DNA of 64,000 bases, from assembly GCF_947502895.1 (NCBI RefSeq), contig NZ_CANNBM010000007.1:1-64000 (forward strand). The letters are read 5' to 3'. The DNA is from an uncultured Sulfitobacter sp. (GTDB lineage: Bacteria; Pseudomonadota; Alphaproteobacteria; Rhodobacterales; Rhodobacteraceae). Numbering within the stretch: the stretch's first letter is position 1; the number at the start of each line of letters is the position of its first letter. A program made the translations under genes and the position numbers. The notes below the pieces were generated by a model. That model made no database searches and had not been told where the DNA came from. It was given only the letters and a program-made list of their open reading frames with translations. This document shows, piece by piece, positions 1 to 8,228 of the stretch.

Positions 1-264
1 AATAAAAAACCGGTGCCTGCGATCCGCCGGGCGCCAGTGGTCCGAAAGGTCATTGGTTCAAGACAGGTCTGCGCGCCTGTGTCTAATTATTTATATAATC
101 ATTGTTATGTAATTTAATGATCTTTCAACCTTGCCGTAGCACCCCTGTCTGTTTGCTACAAACTTGGCTATTCGGTCACGGTGTCGAGGTAATTGCAGCA
201 CTACGATTGCCAGCCTTTCCCAAATGCGCAACATCTCGTGGCGAGCAGAAAAGGAAGACAGGCA
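1..264. other. Left-edge intergenic region upstream of ugd
   Basis: No convincing gene is visible. The stretch from about 81 to 125 is strongly AT-rich inside a GC-rich window and contains an exact TATAAT at 94-99, but I see no matching -35 element at 16-18 bp. It probably holds the promoter of the ugd-galE pair. A purine-rich ribosome binding site (aggaag, 251-256) lies just before the ugd start at 265. Confidence 0.4.
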
Positions 265-1440
265 ATGTCCGATCTGAAAATAGCTGTAGCCGGTATCGGC
301 TATGTAGGGCTGTCGAGTGCTGTGCTGCTGGCCCAGCACAACCACGTCATCGCCCTTGATACCGATGCCGCACGCGTCGAAATGCTGGGCGCGCGCAAAA
401 GCCCCATCAACGATCCCGAGATCGAACACTATCTGGCGCATGTACCATTGAACCTGCACACCACCACCGATCCCGCCACAGCCTATGCGCAGGCCGACTA
501 TGTGCTGGTGGCAACCCCTACCAACTACGACCCAAAGACAGATTTCTTTGATACCTCCTCGGTCGAGCAGGTGGTCGGCGATGTCTTGCGGCTGAACCCC
601 ACTGCCACCATCGTCATCAAATCCACCGTACCCGTCGGCTTTACCGCCGAACTGTCCCAGCGGCTGGGCACCGACCGCGTGATTTTCAGCCCCGAGTTCC
701 TGCGCGAGGGCCGCGCGCTTTATGACAATCTGCACCCCAGCCGCATCATCGTCGGCGCACAGACCCCACAGGCCGAGCAGTTCACCGACCTGCTGCGCGA
801 AGGGGCAATTGCCACGGATATCCCCGTACTGATGACCCACAGCTCGGAGGCCGAAGCGATCAAGCTGTTCTCCAACACCTATCTTGCGATGCGTGTGGCC
901 TATTTCAACGAGCTGGACAGCTATGCCATGCAATTCGGTCTCGACAGCCGCGAGATCATCGAAGGTGTCAGCCTCGATCCGCGCATCGGCGGGCATTACA
1001 ACAACCCGTCCTTCGGCTATGGCGGCTATTGTCTGCCCAAGGACACCAAGCAGTTGTTGGCCAACTATGGCTCGGTGCCGCAAAACCTGATGCAGGCGAT
1101 TGTCGATGCCAACCGCACGCGCAAGGATTTCATCGCCGACCAGATCCTTGCCCTGAACCCCAAATGCGTCGGCATCCACCGTTTGGTGATGAAGCTGGGC
1201 TCGGACAACTTCCGCCAAAGCTCCATTCAGGGGATTATGAAACGGCTGAAGGCCAAGGGCATCGAAGTGGTTGTCTATGAGCCGCAGATGGCAGAGGCTA
1301 CCTATTACGGATCAGACGTGCTGCATGATCTGGACGCCATGAAGGCGCGCGCAGACGTGATTGTGGCCAACCGCATGTCTGCCGATCTGGAGGATGTGGC
1401 CGAGCGTGTCTTTACCCGCGATCTGTTCGAAGCCGACTAG
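265..1440 (+). CDS. ugd: UDP-glucose 6-dehydrogenase
   Basis: Cytoplasmic enzyme that oxidises UDP-glucose to UDP-glucuronate with two NAD+, supplying an acidic sugar for the capsule or exopolysaccharide. The 391-residue product begins with an NAD-binding Rossmann motif (VAGIGYVG, residues 7-14) and carries the family's catalytic cysteine in the segment GYGGYCLPKDTKQ near residue 255. The length equals that of the short bacterial Ugd/KfiD type (about 388 residues). The reading frame is open further upstream to about 193, but the ATG at 265 has an aggaag ribosome binding site 9 bases ahead and starts right at the family N-terminus. It is followed after 32 bases by galE on the same strand, probably one transcript using the same UDP-glucose pool. 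Confidence 0.93.
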   Translation: MSDLKIAVAGIGYVGLSSAVLLAQHNHVIALDTDAARVEMLGARKSPINDPEIEHYLAHVPLNLHTTTDPATAYAQADYVLVATPTNYDPKTDFFDTSSVEQVVGDVLRLNPTATIVIKSTVPVGFTAELSQRLGTDRVIFSPEFLREGRALYDNLHPSRIIVGAQTPQAEQFTDLLREGAIATDIPVLMTHSSEAEAIKLFSNTYLAMRVAYFNELDSYAMQFGLDSREIIEGVSLDPRIGGHYNNPSFGYGGYCLPKDTKQLLANYGSVPQNLMQAIVDANRTRKDFIADQILALNPKCVGIHRLVMKLGSDNFRQSSIQGIMKRLKAKGIEVVVYEPQMAEATYYGSDVLHDLDAMKARADVIVANRMSADLEDVAERVFTRDLFEAD

Positions 1441-1472
1441 CCCTGCCCCCTGCACGTAAATAGGACCCCCAT

Positions 1473-2465
1473 ATGACCCTCTCCAAAAACATACTCGTCA
1501 TCGGTGGCGCAGGTTATATCGGGTCGCATACGGTGCTGGCCCTGCGCAATGCCGGCTATACTACTGTGGTCTACGACAACTTCTCCAGCGGGCACCGCGA
1601 TGCCTGCTTTGGCGATCATCTGGTCGAGGGCGATCTGGCGGATACAGCGCGCCTCACCGATACGCTACGCGCCCATGATATCGGATGTGTCGTACATTTC
1701 GCGGCTTTGATCGAAGCGGGCCAGTCGGTCGTCACGCCCCTGCCCTTTTTCGAGAATAACGTTGCAGGCACGCTATCGCTGCTGACGGCCATGAATGCCG
1801 CTGGTGTGCCCCGCCTCGTCTTTTCCTCTACCGCCGCCGTCTATGGCAACAACACCGATGCCCCCCTGCTGCACGAGGCGCTGCCCTCCGCCCCCGTCAA
1901 CCCTTATGGTCACAGCAAAGCCATGGTCGAGACGGTGCTGGAAACCTGCGTGGCCGCCCATGGGCTACAAGCCATCGCCTTGCGCTATTTCAACGCCTCG
2001 GGCGCCGACCCCGAGGGCCGCACGGGCGAGCGTCACTCCCCCGAAACGCATCTCATTCCGCTGGTGATCGAAGCCGCGCGCGGGGTGCGCGACAGCATCA
2101 AAATATACGGCACCGATTATCCCACCCCCGATGGCACCTGCATCCGCGACTATATCCATGTCTGCGATCTGGCCTCGGGCCATGTGGCCGCTGTCGCGCA
2201 TCTGCTGGCACGTGATACCGCTGGCCTGACCCCGATCAATCTGGGCACAGGCGCCGGCCAAAGCGTGCGGCAGGTCATCGAGGCTGTGGCCCGCATCTCG
2301 GGCCGCCAGTTCAGCGTCATCGAGGATACACGCCGCGCAGGCGACCCCGCCACACTGGTCGCCGATGCCAGCCGCGCACGCACGCTGCTGGGCTGGCAAG
2401 CCACCCACAGCGATCTGGACAGCATCGTGGCGGACGCATGGGCCTATGCGGAAAAGACATTCTAG
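1473..2465 (+). CDS. galE: UDP-glucose 4-epimerase
   Basis: Extended short-chain dehydrogenase that interconverts UDP-glucose and UDP-galactose with bound NAD. The 330-residue protein shows the NAD-binding motif GGAGYIGSH (residues 11-19), the catalytic serine in the segment VFSSTAAVYG and the catalytic YxxxK in NPYGHSKAM near residues 147-155. The segment LRYFNASGADPEGRTGE is typical of GalE. It lies 32 bases behind ugd and is likely co-transcribed. UDP-galactose could feed the glycosyltransferases elsewhere in the window. A closely related 4-epimerase acting on UDP-GlcNAc or UDP-glucuronate cannot be excluded from sequence alone. Confidence 0.9.
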   Translation: MTLSKNILVIGGAGYIGSHTVLALRNAGYTTVVYDNFSSGHRDACFGDHLVEGDLADTARLTDTLRAHDIGCVVHFAALIEAGQSVVTPLPFFENNVAGTLSLLTAMNAAGVPRLVFSSTAAVYGNNTDAPLLHEALPSAPVNPYGHSKAMVETVLETCVAAHGLQAIALRYFNASGADPEGRTGERHSPETHLIPLVIEAARGVRDSIKIYGTDYPTPDGTCIRDYIHVCDLASGHVAAVAHLLARDTAGLTPINLGTGAGQSVRQVIEAVARISGRQFSVIEDTRRAGDPATLVADASRARTLLGWQATHSDLDSIVADAWAYAEKTF

Positions 2466-2837
2466 CCTGCACGCAGCCTTTCATTCACAACACTTCGGAC
2501 ACCTGCGAGCCCCGCGCAGGGTATCGATATATAACATATCTACCCATGTTATGAATCCACAGCCTGTGTAAGACCGCGACACGGCGCAATAAATTCTTGT
2601 GAAAAAACCAAATATGCAAGGAACAAAGCGGTCCCGTCCATAAAATAAAACACCCTTCATTTACAAAAGTCTCCAAACATTATCTGCCTCCTGCTTGCGC
2701 GTGTTTCCTCCGATCTGTGCACACGGGTCGGAAACGTGGAAAAATGGTCGATAACAGTCTGAAATGGTTATATACCTTTCTTGTTCATGCGTTGATACAA
2801 CGCTAAAATAGCACAACACGAAAGGGGCGCAGCTATC
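2466..2837. other. Intergenic region between galE and the first DUF4214/RTX gene
   Basis: This 372-base gap is AT-rich for the window and has no credible gene. It contains a 7-bp inverted repeat (ataacat 2531-2537, atgttat 2546-2552) 65 bases after galE, which may be a weak transcript end or an operator. At its right end it carries the candidate promoter listed separately and a ribosome binding site aaagggg (about 2821-2827) for the gene at 2838. Confidence 0.5.
2781..2809 (+). promoter_or_regulatory. Candidate promoter with a palindrome in its spacer
   Basis: A -35-like ttgttc (2781-2786) and a -10-like taaaat (2804-2809, five of six matches to TATAAT) are separated by exactly 17 bases. The spacer contains the inverted repeat cgttg-ata-caacg (2790-2802), a plausible repressor site. 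The predicted transcript would start about 20 bases before the ATG at 2838. The prediction is by eye only. Confidence 0.35.
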
Positions 2838-4784
2838 ATGGACATCTACGCAGGCAACACCAGCACCACGGGCCGCATCACCCTCGGTGACACCCTCACC
2901 AGCGAGATAGAGAGCCTGAACGACACCGACTGGTTCGCCGTCGATCTGGTGGCGGGCAACCGCTACAACTTTACCATGACCACCCAGAGCCTGTCTGATC
3001 TGGGCACGATGCAACATTTCGCCATCGAGGGGCTCATCACCCCCAATGGCGGCTTTATCCAAGGGGGCCAAGCGCCCGATCCCGCCTCGCAAGAGATCTC
3101 GGTTGATTACACCATCAACGAAAGCGGGCAATATTTCGTTGCCCTGCGCGGCGCGCCCGATTTTATCCGCATCCCACAGGCCAACAAAGTCGGCGGCTAC
3201 GCGCTGAGCGTGGCAGAGATCGTCGATACCGATGATCACGGCAGTTCGACCAGCACAGCTACACAGCTGACCTTGGGTCAGACGCAAGCAGGCAACATCA
3301 CGGACATCAACGACCGCGACTGGTTCGAGGTCACGCTGGCGGCCGGCGATATCTTTGATCTCGACATCACCCAAACACAGATAGACCCCCAGATCGGCAG
3401 CTCTCTATACGGGTTGGAAGTTTATTACCTCGACGAAGTCACAGGCAATATGACCCTTCAGTCAAACGAGGGTTTCCCCGATTACGTGGCCCAGCAATCA
3501 GGGCGCTATTTCATCAACATAGGCGCCTATGACGACATCAACTACAGTGTTGAAATGACAACTCTCTGGCGTCTGGACGCGGATCAAATCGCAACCTATC
3601 AGGCCACGGCATTCCCTCAAACGCTCCTGTCGTCCAACGCCCCCGCCGCCTATGCCAATTTTAACACGCACTTCTTTGTCACCCTGCCCGCCACCGATCA
3701 GATCATCGTCCACGACAGCGACCGTGCCACGCTCATCGGTGGCGGTGGGCGCGATGTGATCTTTGGCAGTAAGAGCGCGGATGTGCTGATCGGCGAGACC
3801 GAGATGAGCGCAAGCCAGATCACGGCCAGCTTTCGGGTCAACATCCTCTATAAGCTGCTCTTGGGCCGCGAGATAGACGCCACAGCCAGCGTGCAACTGG
3901 AGGCCGAGCTGGCGGAGGGCGTTTTCTCTCCCACCGACTTCACCATGGACTGGGCCAACCGCATCATGGGCAGCGTCGAGTATCAGGCCCTGCACGGCAC
4001 TCTGGACATACGCGACACCGACGACGGAACCACCTTTATCGAAGGTCTTTATGCGCAGCTGCGCGGCACCGCCCCCAGCCCCCAAGACGTAGACACTTGG
4101 CTATATTTCACACAGTACAACCCCAACGCCGCCCTGATCGCAAATCGTTTTGCAGGCTCGTACGAAGCGCATAACCGCTTTGGTCTCGAATATCTGCCAG
4201 ACATCCTGACCCCCGATGCCGATATCATGGTAGACACCGGCCTGCTCTTTGATGCCTACCGGTTGTTGCTGAACCGCACCCCCGACGCCACCGGCCTGTC
4301 AGGGTGGAGCATGGATTTGCGCAACGGCGACAGCATCGAAACCGTGGTCGAGAAAATCCTGTCGTCCTACGAGTATTTCATCACCCACAAACAGGCCATC
4401 GTGGATAACCCCACCCCGATAGAGGATCAGGTCGCCTGGGCCATGTCGAGCCTGCAAGCCCCTGATGACGAAACCCTGACCGACTGGATGCGCGAAAACG
4501 CTGCCGATGATGTGCTGATCGCGAAAGGCGGCAATGACCTGCTGGTCGGTGGCATTCTGTCCGATACCTTTGTCTTCGAGACGAACGGCGGCTTTAACCG
4601 CGTGCTCGACTTCGAGAGCTGGGACACGATTGATCTGCGCGCCTTTGACTTCGACAGCACAGACGACGCGCTTGCCGCCTTCCGGCCACAGGACGGCAAG
4701 GCTGTGTTCAACGAGGCGGGCACTGTGATCGTCCTCTACGGCACCGAGCCTGACATGCTGACGCAAGACAACTTTCTGATCTGA
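2838..4784 (+). CDS. Secreted PPC-like/DUF4214 protein with RTX-type C-terminus
   Basis: Predicted extracellular protein of 648 residues with no N-terminal signal peptide, first of six paralogues in this window. Two PPC-like beta-sandwich domains are suggested by the motifs DTDWFAVDLVAG (about residue 33) and DRDWFEVTLAAGD (about residue 156). A short glycine-rich RTX-like element (GGGGRDVIFG) lies near residue 300. DUF4214 modules follow at about 334-380 (NILYKLLLGREID) and 472-520 (DAYRLLLNRTPD). The last 90 residues (from about 557) carry the shared segment GGNDLLVGG, SDTFVF, DFESWD and a hydrophobic C-terminus (NFLI), which resembles serralysin-type type I secretion substrates. A ribosome binding site aaagggg precedes the ATG. 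The stop codon abuts the rmlA stop codon on the other strand with no gap. Function is unknown; a matrix or adhesion role is inference. Confidence 0.8.
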   Translation: MDIYAGNTSTTGRITLGDTLTSEIESLNDTDWFAVDLVAGNRYNFTMTTQSLSDLGTMQHFAIEGLITPNGGFIQGGQAPDPASQEISVDYTINESGQYFVALRGAPDFIRIPQANKVGGYALSVAEIVDTDDHGSSTSTATQLTLGQTQAGNITDINDRDWFEVTLAAGDIFDLDITQTQIDPQIGSSLYGLEVYYLDEVTGNMTLQSNEGFPDYVAQQSGRYFINIGAYDDINYSVEMTTLWRLDADQIATYQATAFPQTLLSSNAPAAYANFNTHFFVTLPATDQIIVHDSDRATLIGGGGRDVIFGSKSADVLIGETEMSASQITASFRVNILYKLLLGREIDATASVQLEAELAEGVFSPTDFTMDWANRIMGSVEYQALHGTLDIRDTDDGTTFIEGLYAQLRGTAPSPQDVDTWLYFTQYNPNAALIANRFAGSYEAHNRFGLEYLPDILTPDADIMVDTGLLFDAYRLLLNRTPDATGLSGWSMDLRNGDSIETVVEKILSSYEYFITHKQAIVDNPTPIEDQVAWAMSSLQAPDDETLTDWMRENAADDVLIAKGGNDLLVGGILSDTFVFETNGGFNRVLDFESWDTIDLRAFDFDSTDDALAAFRPQDGKAVFNEAGTVIVLYGTEPDMLTQDNFLI

Positions 4785-5651
4785 CTACTTCAGCAGCCCC
4801 AGCAGATATTGCCCATAGCTGTTCTTGGCAAAGCTCTGCGCGCGCGCGCGCAGGGTTTCCGGGGTGATCCAGCCACGCGAAAAGGCGATCTCTTCGGGGC
4901 TGCCCACCTGCAATCCCTGACGCTCGGACAGGGTGCGCACGAAATTTCCCGCATCCAGCAGGCTTCCGTGGGTGCCGGTATCAAGCCAGGCAAACCCGCG
5001 CCCCATCTGCTGCACGCTCAATTGCCCATCGGCCAGATACATCTCCAGCAGCGATGTGATTTCCAGCTCGCCACGCGGGCTGGCCTGAACCTTGCGCGCC
5101 CGCGCAGGCGCCGTGCCGTCGAGGAAATAAAGCCCTGTCACCGCAAAGGGCGAGGGGGCGACCTGAGGTTTCTCCACAATGGCGCGCACATTGCCGTCCG
5201 CGTCGAAATCCACCACGCCGTAGCGTTCGGGATCCACCACGCGGTAGCCGAACACCGTGCCGCCCTGTGCTGTGTCCGCTGCTGCCAACCGTTCGGGCAG
5301 GCCGTGGCCGAAAAAGATATTGTCGCCCAGCACCATGGCAGAAGGGCTGCCATCCAGAAACTCCTCGGCCAGAATATAGGCCTGCGCCAGACCATCGGGC
5401 GAGGGTTGTTCGATATAGGTAAATTCAACACCCCACTGGCTGCCATCGCCCAAGGTGCGCTGGAACTGCTCGGCATCCTGCGGCGTGGTGATGACGGCAA
5501 TCTCGCGGATGCCCGCCAGCATCAGCACCGACAGCGGATAATAGATCATCGGTTTGTCATAGATCGGCAGCAGCTGTTTGGAGATGCCGATGGTGATGGG
5601 ATAAAGCCGCGTCCCAGAGCCACCTGCCAGAATGATGCCTTTGCGGTTCAT
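4785..5651 (-). CDS. rmlA: Glucose-1-phosphate thymidylyltransferase
   Basis: First step of dTDP-L-rhamnose synthesis: glucose-1-phosphate plus dTTP gives dTDP-glucose. The 288-residue protein starts MNRKGIILAGGSGTRLYP, the nucleotide-binding signature of sugar nucleotidyltransferases. It continues with SKQLLPIYDKPMIYYPLS and VLGDNIFFGHGL, which are diagnostic for RmlA. The frame is open 14 codons further upstream, but the ATG at 5651 overlaps the rmlD stop codon as ATGA and matches the usual family start and length. It is the last gene of the rmlC-rmlB-rmlD-rmlA operon. Confidence 0.95.
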   Translation of the reverse strand: MNRKGIILAGGSGTRLYPITIGISKQLLPIYDKPMIYYPLSVLMLAGIREIAVITTPQDAEQFQRTLGDGSQWGVEFTYIEQPSPDGLAQAYILAEEFLDGSPSAMVLGDNIFFGHGLPERLAAADTAQGGTVFGYRVVDPERYGVVDFDADGNVRAIVEKPQVAPSPFAVTGLYFLDGTAPARARKVQASPRGELEITSLLEMYLADGQLSVQQMGRGFAWLDTGTHGSLLDAGNFVRTLSERQGLQVGSPEEIAFSRGWITPETLRARAQSFAKNSYGQYLLGLLK

Positions 5652-6505
5652 GTGGAAAGCTCCTTGATCACTTCTGTAAGGTCGGCGTGCCAATCGGGGG
5701 CTGCAATACCGAAATCACGCAGCAGGCTGGTGCCGTCCATACGCGAATTGGCAGGGCGTGCGGCGGGTGTAGGATAGTCACTGGCGGGGATGTCGGTGAC
5801 GGTGACAGTATCGCCCGACAGATCAAAAACCGCACGTGCAAAATCCGCCCAGCTGACAGGCGGTGTGCCTGCAAAATGGTGAATGCCCGAAGCCGCGCGT
5901 GCGACATCACCCTGCCCCAGCTTATCCGCAATCGCCACACAAGCCGCAGCGATGCTGGCCGCAGAGGTGGGTCCACCCACCTGATCGCCCACAACAGTCA
6001 GCGCATCGCGGCTCTGCCCCAGCCGCAGCATGGTTTTTACAAAGTTATTGCCATGCGCGGAAAACACCCAGGAGGTGCGCAAAATCACATGAGCGCCCCC
6101 AGCGGCGATCACACCCGCCTCGCCCGCCAGCTTCGAGCGGCCATAGGCGTTGATCGGGGCGACAGCATCTTCGGGCATCCAGGCCCGCGTGCCTTGCCCG
6201 TCAAACACATAATCGGTCGAGATATGGACCAGCGGAATGTCCAGCCGCGCGCAAGCACGCGCCATGGCGGCGGGGGCCGCGCCGTTGATGGTTGTGGCCA
6301 GCGCCTCTTCTTCCTCTGCGCGGTCCACAGCCGTGTAGGCTGCTGCATTGATCACCGCGCGGGGGCCATGGGCGGTGATGGCCTGCGCGCAGGCATCAGG
6401 ATCATCCAGATCAGCCGCGCTGCGGCCCAGACAGGTGGCATCAGGCACCAGCCGCTGTAGCTCTTGGGCCACCTGCCCTGTTTTGCCAAAGACCAGAATG
6501 CTCAT
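5648..6505 (-). CDS. rmlD: dTDP-4-dehydrorhamnose reductase
   Basis: Last step of dTDP-L-rhamnose synthesis, NAD(P)H reduction of dTDP-4-keto-L-rhamnose. The 285-residue protein has an N-terminal nucleotide-binding motif GKTGQVAQEL (residues 7-16), the RmlD-typical segment VINAAAYTAVDRAEEE, the substrate region LVHISTDYVFDGQG and the catalytic YGRSK (near residue 128). It overlaps rmlB upstream and rmlA downstream by four bases each (ATGA), which indicates coupled translation. Confidence 0.95.
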   Translation of the reverse strand: MSILVFGKTGQVAQELQRLVPDATCLGRSAADLDDPDACAQAITAHGPRAVINAAAYTAVDRAEEEEALATTINGAAPAAMARACARLDIPLVHISTDYVFDGQGTRAWMPEDAVAPINAYGRSKLAGEAGVIAAGGAHVILRTSWVFSAHGNNFVKTMLRLGQSRDALTVVGDQVGGPTSAASIAAACVAIADKLGQGDVARAASGIHHFAGTPPVSWADFARAVFDLSGDTVTVTDIPASDYPTPAARPANSRMDGTSLLRDFGIAAPDWHADLTEVIKELST

Positions 6506-7539
6506 GCGGTGCCCAGCCTTTTGCCCACGCCGTCACGGCTTTGCAGCGCACGCCACCAGTTCTCGTTGTCGAGATACCAGCGCACGGTACGCTCCAGCCC
6601 CTGACGCACGGTGACAGAGGGCTCCCAGCCCAGCTCATCGCGGATGCGGGTGGCATCAATAGCATAGCGTGCATCATGGCCCGGACGGTCGGCGACGAAA
6701 CTGATCAGATCGGCGTAGGAGTGCGCGGCGGGACGCTGCACATCCAGTATCCCGCACAGCAGGCGTACCAGTTCCAGATTGCTCAGCTCGTTGTTGCCGC
6801 CGATGTTATAGCTACGGCCCACGGCACCGTTCTCCAGCACGCACAGCAATGCCTCGGCGTGGTCCTCTACAAAGAGCCAGTCGCGCACGTTAGAGCCTGT
6901 GCCATAGATCGGGATCGCCTCACCCGCCAGCGCCTTGAGGATCACCACAGGGATCAGCTTTTCGGGGAAATGATAGGGGCCGTAGTTGTTGGAGCAATTG
7001 CTCAGCACCACGGGCAATCCGTATGTCTCGTGCCACGCGCGCACCAGATGGTCGCTGGCCGCTTTGGACGCCGAATAGGGAGAGTTGGGCGCATAGGGCG
7101 TGGTTTCCGTGAACAAGCCTGTCTCGCCCAAAGTCCCGAAGACCTCGTCGGTCGAGATATGGTGAAACCGGAACGCCTCCGGCTTGCCGGCTGTCGCCCA
7201 ATAGCTGCGCGCGGCCTCCAGCATGTTGTAGGTGCCGGTCACGTTTGTGTCGATAAAATCACCGGGCGCGTCGATGGAACGGTCGACGTGGCTCTCGGCG
7301 GCAAGGTGCATCACGGCGTCGGGCTGGTGTGCTGCAAAGATACGCGCAAGGGCTGCCGGATCGCGGATATCGGCGTGCTCGAAGGTATAGAGCGGGCTGT
7401 CTGCGACCGATGCCACATTATCCAGACAGGCGGCATATGTCAGCGCATCGAGGTTGATCACATGGTGCCCAGCGTCCACCGCACGGCGCACCACCGCCGA
7501 GCCGATGAACCCCGCCCCCCCTGTTACCAACAGCTTCAT
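6502..7539 (-). CDS. rmlB: dTDP-glucose 4,6-dehydratase
   Basis: Converts dTDP-glucose to dTDP-4-keto-6-deoxyglucose, the second step to dTDP-rhamnose. The 345-residue protein has the NAD-binding motif TGGAGFIGSAVVRRA at the N-terminus, the RmlB segment HLAAESHVDRSID, the active-site region HISTDEVFG and the catalytic YSASKAASDHLV. The length fits the family (about 340-360). ATGA overlaps link it to rmlC before and rmlD after. Confidence 0.95.
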   Translation of the reverse strand: MKLLVTGGAGFIGSAVVRRAVDAGHHVINLDALTYAACLDNVASVADSPLYTFEHADIRDPAALARIFAAHQPDAVMHLAAESHVDRSIDAPGDFIDTNVTGTYNMLEAARSYWATAGKPEAFRFHHISTDEVFGTLGETGLFTETTPYAPNSPYSASKAASDHLVRAWHETYGLPVVLSNCSNNYGPYHFPEKLIPVVILKALAGEAIPIYGTGSNVRDWLFVEDHAEALLCVLENGAVGRSYNIGGNNELSNLELVRLLCGILDVQRPAAHSYADLISFVADRPGHDARYAIDATRIRDELGWEPSVTVRQGLERTVRWYLDNENWWRALQSRDGVGKRLGTA

Positions 7540-8099
7540 GGTGTGGCCCAGTCAAAGGGTGATGTGACGTCGGCCAGTTTGGGCGCTGCTGCGTCCTTGG
7601 CAGACAGCACAGGTGCGCCTACACCCCAGTCGATTGCCAGATCAGGATCATCCCACGCCACAGCACCATCACATTCAGGCGCATAATAGTCGGTGCATTT
7701 ATAGATGATCTCGGTATCGGGCGCGCGCGTTACAAACCCGTGCAAAAACCCTGCGGGGATCAACAGCTGGCGGCCATTCTCGGGCGTCAGATCCACCCCG
7801 ATCCACTGGCCGTAAGTGGGCAAGCCTGCACGGAAGTCCACCGCCACATCCCACAGCGCGCCGCGCCCGCAACGCACCAGTTTGGCCTGTGCATGGGGGG
7901 GCGATTGATAATGCAGCCCGCGCAATGTGCCGACCTGCGCCGAGAGCGAATGGTTGTCTTGCACAAAATTAAAATCCAGCCCCGCATCCGCCATGCGCGC
8001 GCGGTTCCAGCTTTCGCTGAAAAACCCGCGCGCATCACCGTGCCGCTGGGGTGTGAGGATCAATACACCCTCAAGCGCTGTCTGTTCGATCTGCATCAT
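7536..8099 (-). CDS. rmlC: dTDP-4-dehydrorhamnose 3,5-epimerase
   Basis: Cupin-fold epimerase that makes dTDP-4-keto-L-rhamnose from the RmlB product. The 187-residue protein carries the family motifs GFFSESWN, FVQDNHSLS, GTLRGLHYQSPPHAQAKLVRC (including the catalytic histidine) and FLHGFVT. It is the first gene of the minus-strand rmlCBDA operon and overlaps rmlB by four bases. The 129 bases between it and pgm upstream probably hold its promoter or permit read-through from pgm. Confidence 0.95.
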   Translation of the reverse strand: MMQIEQTALEGVLILTPQRHGDARGFFSESWNRARMADAGLDFNFVQDNHSLSAQVGTLRGLHYQSPPHAQAKLVRCGRGALWDVAVDFRAGLPTYGQWIGVDLTPENGRQLLIPAGFLHGFVTRAPDTEIIYKCTDYYAPECDGAVAWDDPDLAIDWGVGAPVLSAKDAAAPKLADVTSPFDWATP

Positions 8100-8228
8100 G
8101 CGGCTCCCGTCGGTTTATGTATTTGGCTCTGTGCCACAGTCACGCGCGGGACGTAACCAAAGACAAGGGCCAGATTATGGCGTGGGGGCGCTGCGTGCAA
8201 ACCTGCCGCATGGCCGCCACGCAGGATC

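Noticed and set aside
91..1218. Long minus-strand open frame opposite ugd
   Set aside because: It mirrors the codon pattern of ugd, has no ribosome binding site or family motif, and the plus-strand protein is certain. Similar antisense frames at 12496-14217, 35461-36849, 48324-49703 and 6541-7686 were rejected for the same reason.
8100..8228. Possible attenuator between pgm and rmlC
   Set aside because: Only a 6-bp stem (gcgtgg/ccacgc) with a loop of about 30 bases is visible and no T-run, so I do not list it as a terminator.
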